From the NCBI RefSeq assembly GCF_027530345.1, contig NZ_JAPZQK010000010.1, forward strand, positions 90,899 through 154,898: a stretch of 64,000 bases of DNA, read 5' to 3'. Positions 41,760 through 52,860 of the stretch are shown piece after piece. This stretch comes from Silanimonas sp. GTDB taxonomy: Bacteria > Pseudomonadota > Gammaproteobacteria > Xanthomonadales > Xanthomonadaceae. The position numbers and the translations under genes were made by a program. Position 1 is the stretch's first letter, and every line of letters starts with the position of its first letter. The notes under the pieces are model-generated. The model was given only the letters and a program-made list of their open reading frames with translations, had not been told where the DNA came from and did not search any database.

Positions 41760-42848
41760 TCAGGGGCTGGCTGGGTTGTAGACCGACAGTGCCCAACCCA
41801 TCCGCTCATGGCCGAAGGTGTTCCAGATCGGATTGCGGCCGTTCGTGATGGTCGGGTAGCGCGGTGCACCGGTGCCGGTGCTGCCGCCCCAGAGGCCGGC
41901 GCTGACGGTCGGGCCGCTGTAGGTCGGATGCACGTCGTCCGACTGGATGTAGTCGGCGCTGGTCGTCGACGAGACGAAGTGCGTGTTGGCGTCGCGCAGC
42001 GTGCCGCGCAGCGCCACCGTGATGCGCTGCACGTAGGCCGCCTCGGTGTCGCCCGGCACGTAGCGGAGCGCATCGGAATCGACCTGGCCGTCGCCATTGC
42101 TGTCGAAATCCGCACCCATGTACTGCGCGAAGCTGTCGGCGCACTGGAAGCCCTTCTGGCGGGCGTATTCGCACATCCAGTAGTTCATCCGGGTGATGGC
42201 CGGCAGGAAGCGGTCGCGCAGGTTCACCGTCTGCCCGGTGGTGGCGTCGCGGCACGTGCTCTGCACGTTGTCGGCGTTGTAGCCCGGGTAGTACAGGTTC
42301 GAGATGACCTTCAGCCGGGTGTTCGGGCTGGCGTTGGCGTTGATGTAGTCCATCGACGCGGCGACGTAGGTCTTGCAGCTGTTGACCGCGTTGTCGAGCA
42401 CGGCGTAATTGCAGGTGCCGGTCTGGTCCTTGAAGGCGGTGCGCGCCTGCAAGCCGTCGTTGCCGCACATTTCGAAGGTGACCACGCGCGTCGACGCCGC
42501 CTGCATCCACGAGCGCTCGGCGACGATCTTGTTTTCGTAGACGTCGCGCGCGACGGCGCCCGACTTGGCGCGGCGGATGCTCTCGATGTCGGCATTCCAG
42601 CGCGCGGAGAGGTACTCGGAATCCACCGTCGGCGCGGCCCAGCGCGCGGCGTTGGAGACGGAGCCGTTGTAGCCGGCGTAGATCGAATCGCCGTAGGCGA
42701 CGACGCGGTACTTGGCCGTGGTGCCGGCGCGGTCGACGGTCCACGAGACGTTCTGGTTCAGCGTGCTGGCGAGGGTGGGCGCGGCGATCGCGACGAGCAC
42801 GAGCGCGGCGGCACACCGCCGCGTGGTGCGGCGAGCGAGATGGTTCAT
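41760..42848 (-). CDS. Exported SGNH/GDSL hydrolase with calcium-loop-like insert
   Basis: This 362-residue exported esterase-like protein has a signal peptide cut near residue 28 (TLAS). The SGNH blocks are visible: GDSIYAG (catalytic Ser), MCGNDG (block III Asn) and DDVHP, with the catalytic Asp/His near residue 310. The segment DSNGDGQVDSD near 250 reads like an EF-hand/dockerin calcium loop. Six or more cysteines suggest disulfides. It is first in a three-gene minus-strand unit with the small membrane protein and the Lnt-like enzyme. It may act on acylated surface molecules. Confidence 0.85.
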   Translation of the reverse strand: MNHLARRTTRRCAAALVLVAIAAPTLASTLNQNVSWTVDRAGTTAKYRVVAYGDSIYAGYNGSVSNAARWAAPTVDSEYLSARWNADIESIRRAKSGAVARDVYENKIVAERSWMQAASTRVVTFEMCGNDGLQARTAFKDQTGTCNYAVLDNAVNSCKTYVAASMDYINANASPNTRLKVISNLYYPGYNADNVQSTCRDATTGQTVNLRDRFLPAITRMNYWMCEYARQKGFQCADSFAQYMGADFDSNGDGQVDSDALRYVPGDTEAAYVQRITVALRGTLRDANTHFVSSTTSADYIQSDDVHPTYSGPTVSAGLWGGSTGTGAPRYPTITNGRNPIWNTFGHERMGWALSVYNPASP

Positions 42849-42991
42849 CGATTTTCCCCTGTGGCGTGGTGATCGCCGCGGGGTGTTCCCCGCTGCGTCC
42901 GACGGAAACCGGAGGCCGGTTTCACGATGCGGGCGCTCTCATCCCCTGGGGCACCCGGTGCATCGCGAAACGGACGCTAGCGTATGGTTCG

Positions 42992-43009
42992 GGGGCGCGC
43001 AAGCGCCCC
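42992..43009 (-). terminator. Hairpin after leuB
   Basis: GGGGCGC (42992-42998) and GCGCCCC (43003-43009) close a GCAA loop in the 269-bp gap between leuB and the SGNH gene; it is the likely end of the ilv-leu transcript. There is no T-tract. Nothing else was recognised in this gap beyond a probable promoter for the SGNH gene. Confidence 0.55.
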
Positions 43010-43117
43010 GCCCGTTGGCAGTGAGTTTCCCTGCCTTTTCATGGCGCGATGCAGCATCGCAGCCGCGGTGCTCTGCTGCGCCGCGTCACTTCGGCCCACG
43101 GCTCGCGGCCGGCGCCC

Positions 43118-44248
43118 TCAGTCGCGGAGCTCGACGGCCGGGAACGCAGGTTCCGGAGTGCTGGTTCGCGGCGCATCCGCGGCCAGCGCGGCGAGCACCG
43201 CCGAGGTCAGGGCTGCGGTGTTCGCCGTGCCGCCGAGATCGCGCGCGCGCAAGGCAGCATTGCCTTCACCCGCGGCGAGGACGGCACCGACGGCCGACTC
43301 GACGGCGTCGGCTTCGCGGTGCAGGGACAGCGAATGCCGTAGCAGCATCGCGACGCTCAGGATGGCGGCGATGGGGTTGGCGATGCCTTGGCCGGCGATG
43401 TCCGGCGCGCTGCCGTGGATGGGTTCATACAGCCCGCGCGGCCCGTCCCCGAGGGCGGCCGAGGGCAGCAGGCCCATGGAGCCCGCCAGCATCGCCGCTT
43501 CGTCGGTGAGGATGTCGCCGAACAGGTTCTCGGTGACCACCACGTCGTAGTCGCGTGGACGCGAGATCAGATGCATCGCCATCGAGTCGACGAGCTGGTG
43601 CTCGAGAACGACGTCGGGGAACTCCGCGCGATGCACGCGGGTGACCGTCTCGCGCCACAGTCGCGAGGTCTCCAGCACATTCGCCTTGTCGACCGAGGTG
43701 ACCTTGCCGCGGCGCGTGCGGGCGAGGCGGAAGGCGTGGCGGGCGACGCGCTCGATCTCTTCGACGGTGTATTCGCAGACATCAACAGCGCGATCGGCGT
43801 GGCGTTCCTTGCGGCCGAAGTAGCTGCCACCGGTGAGCTCGCGCACCACCACGAGGTCGACGCCCTGCAAGACTTCCGCCTTGATGGCGGAGTGCTTCAG
43901 CGTCGCCGGATGCGGCTTCACCGGGCGCAGGTTGGCGTACACGTTCAGCTGCTTGCGCAGGGCCAGCAGCCCTTGCTCGGGCCGCACCGGGGCCTTCGGG
44001 TCGCTCCACTTCGGCCCGCCGACGGCGCCGAGCAGCACGGCGTCGGCGCGGTCGCAGGCCTCGGCGGTCGCCGGCGGCAGCGCTTGCCCGGTGGCGTCGA
44101 TGGCGGCACCACCGATCAGCGCCTCCTCGGTGCGGAACGCGTGGCCGAAGCGCTGCCCGACGGCGTGCAACACGGCGACGGCAGCGGCAGTGACCTCCGG
44201 GCCGATGCCATCGCCCGGCAGGACGGTAATGCGGATCTCACGCGGCAT
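43118..44248 (-). CDS. leuB: 3-isopropylmalate dehydrogenase
   Basis: This 376-residue NAD-dependent enzyme converts 3-isopropylmalate to 2-oxoisocaproate. [13 protein letters not shown], the substrate loop [25 protein letters not shown] with catalytic Lys, VDSMAMHLI and the NAD loop [15 protein letters not shown] are all present. The start ATG 44248 lies 11 bases inside the end of leuD, so they are coupled. It is last in the ten-gene branched-chain unit. The last about 20 residues after AALAADAPR are an unusual Pro-rich tail. Confidence 0.95.
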   Translation of the reverse strand: MPREIRITVLPGDGIGPEVTAAAVAVLHAVGQRFGHAFRTEEALIGGAAIDATGQALPPATAEACDRADAVLLGAVGGPKWSDPKAPVRPEQGLLALRKQLNVYANLRPVKPHPATLKHSAIKAEVLQGVDLVVVRELTGGSYFGRKERHADRAVDVCEYTVEEIERVARHAFRLARTRRGKVTSVDKANVLETSRLWRETVTRVHRAEFPDVVLEHQLVDSMAMHLISRPRDYDVVVTENLFGDILTDEAAMLAGSMGLLPSAALGDGPRGLYEPIHGSAPDIAGQGIANPIAAILSVAMLLRHSLSLHREADAVESAVGAVLAAGEGNAALRARDLGGTANTAALTSAVLAALAADAPRTSTPEPAFPAVELRD

Positions 44249-44819
44249 GGCGGCGCTCCTCGAAGCGGGTAATGGCGGCGTCCTGCGCCAGCAGGTAGCC
44301 CAGTTCATCCACGCCTTCCAGAAGGCAGGTCTGGGCGAAGGCGTCCAAGGGGAAGGTGACGTGTTCGCCATCGGGCCAGTACACGCGGCGCTTCGCGACA
44401 TCAACCTGCAGGCGCAGGCCGGGCTGGGCGAGCAGGGTGTCGACCACGGCCTCCGGGAGAACGATCGGCAGCAGGCCGTTCTTCAGCGCGTTGTTGCGGA
44501 AGATGTCGGCGATCTCGCTGCTGATGACCACGCGGATGCCGGCGTCGAGCAGGGCCCAGGGGGCGTGCTCGCGCGAGCTGCCGCAGCCGAAGTTGCGGCC
44601 GGCAACGAGGATGCGCGCATCGCGATGCTCCGGGCGGTTCAGCACGAAATCGGCGCGCGGCGCTCCCTGCTCGTCGTAGCGCCAGTCGTGGAAGGCGTGG
44701 CGGCCGAGTCCTTCGCGCGTCGTGGTGGTCAGGAAGCGTGCCGGGATGATCTGGTCGGTGTCGATGTTGGCGCGCGGCAGCGCGACGATCGGCGACTCGA
44801 GGGTGCGGAACGGATTCAT
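44238..44819 (-). CDS. leuD: Isopropylmalate isomerase small subunit
   Basis: This 193-residue subunit partners LeuC in isomerising 2- to 3-isopropylmalate. [15 protein letters not shown], the hallmark [17 protein letters not shown] and [26 protein letters not shown] segments are complete. The start overlaps the leuC stop as ATGA, and its end overlaps leuB by 11 bases. Confidence 0.95.
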   Translation of the reverse strand: MNPFRTLESPIVALPRANIDTDQIIPARFLTTTTREGLGRHAFHDWRYDEQGAPRADFVLNRPEHRDARILVAGRNFGCGSSREHAPWALLDAGIRVVISSEIADIFRNNALKNGLLPIVLPEAVVDTLLAQPGLRLQVDVAKRRVYWPDGEHVTFPLDAFAQTCLLEGVDELGYLLAQDAAITRFEERRHAA

Positions 44820-46246
44820 GCGGTGGCCTCCTCGGCAACGGCCGGGGTGGTGGCGTAGGTGCGCGGGTCGGCGATGCAACCGGCGATCGCGGCGGCGGCG
44901 GCGCTGGCGGGCGAGGCGAGCACGGTGCGCGCGCCCTTGCCCTGGCGGCCTTCGAAATTGCGGTTGCTGGTGCTCACGGCGAGCTGGCCGGGCTTCACCG
45001 TGTCGCCGTTCATGGCGATGCACATCGAGCAGCCCGGCTCGCGCCATTCCGCACCGGCCTCGCGGACGAGGCGGTCGATGCCTTCGGCCTCGGCCTCGCG
45101 CTTCACCGCGTCGGAGCCCGGCACCACCAGCATGCGCACGCGCGGGTGCACGCGACGGCCTCGCAGCACGGCGGCCATCTCCCTCAGGTCCGAGAGGCGG
45201 CCATTGGTGCAGCTGCCGACGAAGACCACGTCCACCGGCTGGCCGGCCAACGGCGCGCCGCCTTCGAAGCCCATGTAGGACAGCGCGCCGACGGTCTCCG
45301 GCGCAGCCTTCGGCAGCGCCGCATCGACCGCGACCACCTGCCCCGGGTGCGTGCCCCAGGTGAGCGTGGGGCGCACGTCGCTGGCGTCGATGCGAACTTC
45401 GGCGTCGAAGCACGCGCCCTCGTCGCTGCGCCACGCGCGCCATGCACTGGCCGCGGCCTCGAAGGCCTCACCCTGCGGCACACGCTCACGGCCGCGTAGC
45501 CACTCGACCGTGGTGTCGTCGACAGCGATCAGGCCGGCGCGCGCGCCGGCTTCGATGCTCATGTTGCAGACGGTCATGCGCTCTTCCATCGACAGCGCTT
45601 CGATGGCCGGTCCGCGGTATTCGATGACCTGCCCGGTGCCGCCGGCCACGCCGATGCGACCGATGATGTGGAGGATCAGGTCCTTGGCGCTGCAGCCGGC
45701 CGGCAGGCGGCCGTCGACGGTGATCGCCAGCGTCTTCGGCTTGCGCTGCAGCAGGCACTGGGTGGCCATCACGTGGCCCACTTCACTGCTGCCGATGCCG
45801 AAGGCCAGTGCGCCGAAGGCGCCGTGGGTGGCGGTGTGACTGTCGCCGCAGACGATGGTCATGCCCGGCTGCGTCAGGCCCAGCTCGGGGCCGACCACAT
45901 GGACGATGCCGCGTTTGCCGCTGTCCCAGTCGAACAGCTCGATGCCTTGCGCTTTGCAGTTCGCACGCAAGGCCTCCACCTGCGCTTCGGCCTGCGGCGT
46001 GATGTAGGCGAGGCGGCCGGCCGCATCGGCGGCCGTGGTCGGCGTGCTGTGGTCCAGCGTGGCCTTGTGGCGCTCCGGGCGACGCACCTTCAGGCCGCGG
46101 GCCGCGAGTTCGGCGAAGGCCTGCGGGCTCGTGACCTCGTGGACCAGGTGCAGGTCGACATAGAGGATGGCCGGGGCTCGCTCGCTTTCCTCGCGGACGC
46201 AATGCGCATCCCACAGTTTTTCGAACAGGGTGCGCGGCGTGCTCAT
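44816..46246 (-). CDS. leuC: Isopropylmalate isomerase large subunit
   Basis: This 476-residue aconitase-family enzyme binds a 4Fe-4S cluster through Cys in VGSCTNGR and the pair in [11 protein letters not shown]. The signatures [27 protein letters not shown] and PGMTIVCGD are intact. The length is that of bacterial LeuC (about 470). Start ATG 46246, ATGA-coupled to leuA upstream and to leuD downstream. Confidence 0.96.
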   Translation of the reverse strand: MSTPRTLFEKLWDAHCVREESERAPAILYVDLHLVHEVTSPQAFAELAARGLKVRRPERHKATLDHSTPTTAADAAGRLAYITPQAEAQVEALRANCKAQGIELFDWDSGKRGIVHVVGPELGLTQPGMTIVCGDSHTATHGAFGALAFGIGSSEVGHVMATQCLLQRKPKTLAITVDGRLPAGCSAKDLILHIIGRIGVAGGTGQVIEYRGPAIEALSMEERMTVCNMSIEAGARAGLIAVDDTTVEWLRGRERVPQGEAFEAAASAWRAWRSDEGACFDAEVRIDASDVRPTLTWGTHPGQVVAVDAALPKAAPETVGALSYMGFEGGAPLAGQPVDVVFVGSCTNGRLSDLREMAAVLRGRRVHPRVRMLVVPGSDAVKREAEAEGIDRLVREAGAEWREPGCSMCIAMNGDTVKPGQLAVSTSNRNFEGRQGKGARTVLASPASAAAAAIAGCIADPRTYATTPAVAEEATA

Positions 46247-47817
46247 GCGCGGGCCTCCGAGGCGGCGATGTCGCGGGTCGGCGCCACGGCGGGGCCCGGG
46301 CGGCGCGCGATGCGCTGTGCCAAGGCCAGCCACGCGAGGGCGCTGGCTTCGAGGATGTCGGTGCTGGTGGCGCTGGCCGTCAGCTCTTCGCCGTGGTGGC
46401 GGGTGCTCAGGCTGGCCTGGCCCTGCGCGTCCTCGCCGCTGCTGACGCTGTGCACGCCGTAGCTCTCGACATCGACATGCATGCCGCGGGCTTCCGTCAG
46501 CGCAGCGAATAGGGCATGTACCGGGCCGTCGCCGCTGCCGCGGCCGAAGTGCGATTCGCCCTGCGGATCGCGCAGCTCGATGGCCGCGGCGGGCTGTTCG
46601 CCCTGGCCGGCGCCCGTGCTCAGGTGGAAAGCGGTGAGCTGCCAGCCCGCGGCGCTCGCATCCTCGCCCAGCACCAGCGCTTCGAGGTCGGCGTCGAAGA
46701 CTTCCTTCTTCTTCTCGGCCAGCGTCTTGAAGCGGGCGAACAGGCGCTCCGCGGCGGCTTCGTCCAGCGAGAAGCCGAGGAAGCCCAGGCGCTCGTTCAC
46801 CGCGGCCCGGCCGCTGTGCCGGCCCAGCACCATCTGCGAGCGCGCCCAGCCCACGGTCTCCGGACGCATGATTTCGTAGGTGTCGCGGTGCTTCAGCATG
46901 CCGTGCTGGTGGATGCCGCTTTCATGGGCGAAGGCGTTGGCGCCGACGATCGCCTTGTTGCGCTGGACCGCCATGCCGGTGATGCGCGTCAGCAGGCGCG
47001 AGGTCGGCACCAAGCGCGTGGTGTCGATGCCGGTGCGGAAGGGGAAGCGGTCGGCGCGCACGTTCAGCGCCATCACCAACTCCTCCAGCGCGGCATTGCC
47101 GGCGCGCTCGCCGATACCGTTGATCGTGCATTCCACTTGGCGGGCACCGCCGGCGATCGCCGCCAGCGAGTTGGCCACGGCCAGGCCCAGGTCGTTGTGG
47201 CAATGCGTCGAGAGGATGGCCTCGTCGCCGATGGCTGCCCGCAGGCGACGGAACAAGGCTTCGATCTCGGCCGGCGTGGTGTAGCCGACGGTGTCCGGCA
47301 CGTTGAGGGTGCGCGCACCAGCCTTGGCGGCCGCGCGGAACACCTCCTCAAGGAACTCCGGTTCGGTGCGGATGGCGTCTTCCGCCGAGAACTCCACGTC
47401 GTCGACCAGGCGACGAGCATGCTCGACCGCGCGGACCGCCGCATCGACCACTTCGGCCTGCGAGAAGCCGAGCTTGTGCTGGCGGTGCAGCGGGCTGGTG
47501 GCGATGAAGACGTGGATGCGCGGGGCTTCGGCCTGCTCCAGTGCTTTGGCCGAGGCTTCGATGTCGCCGGGGCGGCAGCGGGCGAGGCTGCAGACGCCGG
47601 TACCGGTGCCCCGCAGGGCGCGGGCGACGCGAACGATGCCATCGGCATCGGCGTCCGAGCTGGCGGCGAAGCCGGCTTCGAGGGTGTCGACGCCGAGCTC
47701 GGCCAGGGCGAGCGCGAAGCGCAGTTTCTGGGCGGCGTCCATGCTGCAGCCGGGCGATTGCTCGCCGTCGCGCAGGCTGGTGTCGAAGATGCGGATGCGC
47801 TCCGGGGCGGGGCTCAT
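46243..47817 (-). CDS. leuA: 2-isopropylmalate synthase
   Basis: This 524-residue enzyme condenses 2-oxoisovalerate with acetyl-CoA, the committed step of leucine synthesis. The TIM-barrel signatures [16 protein letters not shown] and [24 protein letters not shown] motifs, with metal-binding His-x-His, are present. The LeuA_dimer regulatory domain in the last about 130 residues ([19 protein letters not shown]) should mediate leucine feedback inhibition. The first four bases overlap the end of ilvA. Confidence 0.95.
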   Translation of the reverse strand: MSPAPERIRIFDTSLRDGEQSPGCSMDAAQKLRFALALAELGVDTLEAGFAASSDADADGIVRVARALRGTGTGVCSLARCRPGDIEASAKALEQAEAPRIHVFIATSPLHRQHKLGFSQAEVVDAAVRAVEHARRLVDDVEFSAEDAIRTEPEFLEEVFRAAAKAGARTLNVPDTVGYTTPAEIEALFRRLRAAIGDEAILSTHCHNDLGLAVANSLAAIAGGARQVECTINGIGERAGNAALEELVMALNVRADRFPFRTGIDTTRLVPTSRLLTRITGMAVQRNKAIVGANAFAHESGIHQHGMLKHRDTYEIMRPETVGWARSQMVLGRHSGRAAVNERLGFLGFSLDEAAAERLFARFKTLAEKKKEVFDADLEALVLGEDASAAGWQLTAFHLSTGAGQGEQPAAAIELRDPQGESHFGRGSGDGPVHALFAALTEARGMHVDVESYGVHSVSSGEDAQGQASLSTRHHGEELTASATSTDILEASALAWLALAQRIARRPGPAVAPTRDIAASEARA

Positions 47818-48956
47818 GGCAGGGATCCTTCAGGGGTCTTGGAGAAAGAAGCGGCGATGCCGGGGAGGGGCACCGCCGCCGTCGCCGAACGACCAGGGGT
47901 GGCGTTGGCGAAAGCGGAGCCGGTCGTCGGTGCGACCGGCGAAGGGGCGGGACGCGAGGCGGGTGCCTCGGCGGTGAACGGGTCGGCGGCGCGGCGACGC
48001 GGCGGCCGCGGCGGGCGCGGACGGGTGTCGAGCAGGAGCTGCGCGAACACCGCGGCATCGATGTTGCCGCCGGAGACGACGGCCACCTTGCGACGGCTGG
48101 CCACGCGGCGACCGGCGGCCAGCGCCAGCGCGCCGGCGCCTTCGGCGACGATGTGTTCTTCCAGCATCAGGCGGGCCAGCGTTTCGCGCAGCTCGGCCTC
48201 GCGGACGATGATCAGGTCGTCGAGCAAGCGCGAGAGGATGTCGCGCGTGAGCGTTCCAGCTTCGGCGACGCGGGTGCCGTCGGCCAGCGTGGCTTTCGGC
48301 GCAATCGGCGAGGCATCGCCCTTCAAGGCGCGGGCCATCGCATCCACGCCTTCGACCTGTGCGCCGATGACGCGCACGCCCTGCGACTTCAGCGCCAGTG
48401 CGACGCCGGCGGCGAGGCCGCCGCCACCGATCGGCACCAGCACGGCTTCGGGCGCGTGCGCGGCGAGTTCGATGCCCAGCGTGCCCTGGCCGGCGATGAC
48501 GTCCGGATCATCGAAAGCGGAGAGGTAGCGGAAGCCGTGCTGCTCGGCCAGCTGCAGCGCGTGGGCCTTGGCTTCGTCGTAGGTCTGGCCGCTCTGGCGC
48601 ACGGTCGCGCCGAGGAAGGCGACACCCTGAGCCTTCACGACGGGCGCGGTCACCGGCATGACGGTGATGACCGGCACCTTCAGTTCTCGCGCCGCCCAGG
48701 CCAGGCCCATCGCATGGTTGCCGGCCGAAGCGGTGATCACCGTGCGGCGGTCGCCGCGTTCGCGCGCCGCCAGCAGCGCATTCAGCGCGCCGCGCACCTT
48801 ATAGGCGCCGGTGCGCTGCAGATTCTCCAGCTTCAGCCAACAGCCGAAGCGCTCGGCGTAGTGCAAGGGTGTCGGCGGCAGGTAGCGCCGCAGGCGCGCG
48901 CTGGCCGCCAGCACGTCGCTGGCGGTCACGTCGGCGCGGGCGGCGTCCAGCGGCAT
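47814..48956 (-). CDS. ilvA: Threonine dehydratase, short form with Pro-rich tail
   Basis: This 380-residue fold II PLP enzyme deaminates threonine to 2-oxobutyrate for isoleucine. The PLP lysine sits in TGAYKVRGA (usual form SFKxRGA), with SAGNHAMGLA and the phosphate loop GGGGLAAG. Unlike E. coli IlvA it has no ACT-like regulatory domain; after residue 310 a disordered Arg/Pro/Ala-rich tail of about 70 residues follows (RPRPPRPPRRR). Xanthomonads carry a similar short tdcB-like gene between ilvM and leuA. Start ATG 48956 touches the ilvE stop (TGATG). Confidence 0.88.
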   Translation of the reverse strand: MPLDAARADVTASDVLAASARLRRYLPPTPLHYAERFGCWLKLENLQRTGAYKVRGALNALLAARERGDRRTVITASAGNHAMGLAWAARELKVPVITVMPVTAPVVKAQGVAFLGATVRQSGQTYDEAKAHALQLAEQHGFRYLSAFDDPDVIAGQGTLGIELAAHAPEAVLVPIGGGGLAAGVALALKSQGVRVIGAQVEGVDAMARALKGDASPIAPKATLADGTRVAEAGTLTRDILSRLLDDLIIVREAELRETLARLMLEEHIVAEGAGALALAAGRRVASRRKVAVVSGGNIDAAVFAQLLLDTRPRPPRPPRRRAADPFTAEAPASRPAPSPVAPTTGSAFANATPGRSATAAVPLPGIAASFSKTPEGSLP

Positions 48957-49819
48957 CAGACCCTCGTCAGCCAGCCGCGATGGGCTTCTTTGCGGCCACG
49001 GACGACGTCGGCGTAGCGGGCGGTCAGGGCGTCGCCGAAGGGTGAGGCATGGAATACGCACTCGTCGATGGCCTCGACGCGGGCGATCTCGGCCGAGGTG
49101 CCGGTCAGGAACACTTCGTCGGCGGCCTTCAGCTCCTCGATCCGCACCGGGCGCGATTCGGCGCCGGTGAGCTGGATCACCGTGTCGCGGGTGATGCCCG
49201 GCAGGGCGTCGCCGTGCTCGACGGCGGTGACCTTGCCGTCCTTCACCATGAACACGTTCTCGCCGGTGCACTCGACGACGAAGCCGCCGTCGTCGACGAA
49301 CAGCGCCTCGCCGAACCCGCGCTGCGTGGCTTCGCGCTTGGCCAGGATCGAGTTCACGTAGTTCCCGCAGAGCTTCAGCGGCGGCAGCGCCTTCGCCGGG
49401 TTGCGGCGGAAGGAGGAGACGGTCAGGCGAACGCGGTGCGTGCCGAGGTGCGAGGTCCACGGCAAGGTGGCCACCATCAGGCGCTCGGACAGCTTGTCGA
49501 CGTCCAGGCCCAGCCCGCCGGCGTTGAACCACAGCAGCGGACGGATGTAGGCGTCGCGGTGGCCGTTGGCGCGCAGCGTGGCCAGCACGGCTTCGGTGGC
49601 CTGCGCCACGTCGAACTTCATGCCCAGGGCCTCGGCGCCCTTGCGCATGCGCTCCAGATGCTCGCGCAGGCGGAACACCGCCGCACCGCCGTCGTCGGTG
49701 GCATAGCTGCGGATGCCTTCGAACACGCCCGTGCCGTAGTGCAGGGCGTGGCTGGTCAGCGGAACGCTGAAGGCTTCGGCCTCGGCGATCTCGCCGTCGC
49801 AGAACTGCATCAGCGACAT
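48956..49819 (-). CDS. ilvE: Branched-chain amino acid aminotransferase
   Basis: This 287-residue class IV PLP aminotransferase does the last step for Ile, Val and Leu. HYGTGVFEGIRSY and the family signature ECTGENVFMVKDG to GITRDTV are present; the PLP lysine is expected in KLCGNYVNSILAKREA. The start ATG 49819 overlaps ilvM by 10 bases. Its presence in the unit makes the pathway complete. Confidence 0.94.
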   Translation of the reverse strand: MSLMQFCDGEIAEAEAFSVPLTSHALHYGTGVFEGIRSYATDDGGAAVFRLREHLERMRKGAEALGMKFDVAQATEAVLATLRANGHRDAYIRPLLWFNAGGLGLDVDKLSERLMVATLPWTSHLGTHRVRLTVSSFRRNPAKALPPLKLCGNYVNSILAKREATQRGFGEALFVDDGGFVVECTGENVFMVKDGKVTAVEHGDALPGITRDTVIQLTGAESRPVRIEELKAADEVFLTGTSAEIARVEAIDECVFHASPFGDALTARYADVVRGRKEAHRGWLTRV

Positions 49820-50046
49820 GGCGCCACCTCCACCGCGAGGCAGTCGTGCAGCTTGTCGAGCTGCGACTTCAGGCCGTGGGCCGAGCGCTCGCTCTCCACT
49901 TTCATGGACAGCGTCCACGCCGTGGCGCGGGGGTCGGTCTCGGCCTGCATCGACAGCGGCCAGTAGCCGCGACGCTGGGCAGTGCCCAGCACGCGGGCCA
50001 GCGCGCCTTCGCTCTGGCGCAGGGTCACGTCAAGTTGGTAGTGCAT
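49810..50046 (-). CDS. ilvM: Acetolactate synthase small subunit (ACT domain)
   Basis: This 78-residue single ACT domain resembles E. coli IlvM (87 residues). It starts [20 protein letters not shown], the typical beta-alpha start, and ends [12 protein letters not shown]. As the IlvG partner it supports catalysis and tunes feedback. The start ATG 50046 lies 17 bases inside the end of ilvG. Confidence 0.9.
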   Translation of the reverse strand: MHYQLDVTLRQSEGALARVLGTAQRRGYWPLSMQAETDPRATAWTLSMKVESERSAHGLKSQLDKLHDCLAVEVAPCR

Positions 50047-51735
50047 GGACGAACTCCTTGCTCTTGTCATGGGCGACGGCCTCGGCCTGCGCCGGGGCAT
50101 CGAGCATTTCGGTATTGGATTTGTTGGGCGGCACCAGCGGCCACACGTTGGCCTTCTGGTCGATGGCGACGTGCAGGAAGGCCGGGCCGTCGATGGCGAG
50201 GAATTCGGCGAGCGTGGCTTCTTGGTCGGCACGGGAGTCCAAGCGCATCGCGGGGATGCGGTAGGCCTGCGCGATCAGCCCAAAGTCCGGGTTGTCCGAC
50301 AGGTCGACCGCCGAGTAGCGCTCCTGGAAGAACAGCTCCTGCCACTGCCGCACCATGCCGAGGGCCTGGTTGTCGAGCAGCACGATCTTGATCGGCAGGC
50401 GCTCGCGCGCGACGGTGGCCAACTCCTGGATGTTCATCTGGATGCTGCCGTCGCCACTGACGCACACGACGGTGGCGCCGGGGTTCGACAGCTGCGCACC
50501 GATCGCCGCGGGCAGGCCGAAGCCCATCGTGCCGAGGCCGGCGCTCGACAGGTGGTGCGTCGGGTCCTTGAAGCCCCAGTGCTGCGCCACCCACATCTGG
50601 TGCTGGCCCACGTCGCAGGCCACGATCGCATCGGGCGCCAGCTCCGAGAGACGCTTCAGCAGGGCCGGGGCGTAGATGTCGGTGCCCGGCGCGTCGTAGC
50701 GGGCGGCGTGCTTGCGCACGCGGTCCGCGCACAGGGCGCGCCACTCGTCGCAGCGGCTGATCGCGGCGCACAGCGCGTTCAGGCTGTTGTCGATGCGGCC
50801 ATGCACCGAGACGTCCGCGCGACGCAGCTTGTTGATCTCGCCCAGGTCCGCGTCGAGGTGGATCACCTTGGCGTGCGGGGCGAACTCGGCCAGTTTGCCG
50901 GTGGCGCGATCGTCGAAGCGCGCACCGACGACGATCAGCAAATCGCTTTCCTGCACGGCCAGGTTCGCCGCGCGCGAGCCATGCATGCCCAGCATGCCGA
51001 GGAACTGCGGGTGGTCGAAGGGCAGGGCACCCAAGCCGCGCAGCGTCAGCACGGTCGGCATCTTCGTCGCCGCGATGAAGCGACGGAAAGCCTTCGTCGC
51101 ATCGGCGATGGCGATGCCGCCGCCGCCGTAGACCACCGGCTTCTTCGAGCGCGCGATCAGGGCCAGCGCTTCCACCAGTCCCACCGGCACGGCGTTCACC
51201 ACCGGCGGGCTGATGAGCGGTGCGGGCGCCGGCAGGTGGTCGGCCTTCGCCAGCTGCACGTCCTTCGGCAGGTCGATCAGCACCGGGCCGGGGCGCCCGC
51301 TGCGCGCCAGATGGAAGGCCTCGTGCAGCACCGCCGGCAATTCATCGACCGAGCGCGGCAAGTAGCTGTGCTTGACGATCGGCAGGGTCATGCCGAACAC
51401 GTCGAGTTCCTGGAAGGCGTCGGTGCCCATCAGGTGCGTCGGCACCTGTCCGGTGATGCAGACCATCGGCACCGAATCCAGCAGCGCGTCGGCGATGCCG
51501 GTGACCAGGTTCGACGCGCCGGGGCCCGAGGTCGCGACGCAAACGCCGACGCGCCCGCTGTGGCGCGCGTAGCCGTTGGCCGCCAGCGCGGCGGCCTGCT
51601 CGTGTCGCACCAGCACGTGCTTCATCGTGCTGCCGAGCAGGGCGTCGTAGAAGGGCATGATGCAGCCGCCCGGATAGCCGAAGAGGGTGTCGACCCCTTC
51701 GGCCTCGAGCGCCTTCACCAGCCACTCGGCTCCGT

Positions 51736-51739
<4 letters not shown>
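50030..51739 (-). CDS. ilvG: Acetolactate synthase large subunit
   Basis: This 569-residue ThDP enzyme makes acetolactate or acetohydroxybutyrate. [23 protein letters not shown] start, the ThDP glutamate in RHEQAAA, FAD-region [12 protein letters not shown] and the ThDP motif [13 protein letters not shown] are complete. The partner is the ACT subunit encoded next. ATGA-coupled to ilvC. Confidence 0.96.
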
Positions 51740-52785
<1,046 letters not shown>

Positions 52786-52860
52786 GGCGAGGTCCTTGGG
52801 AAGAAACGTTGGGAAGGGCGAAAGGAGGAAGGCAGAGACGAGTGAGCGGGCGGTGGAGTG

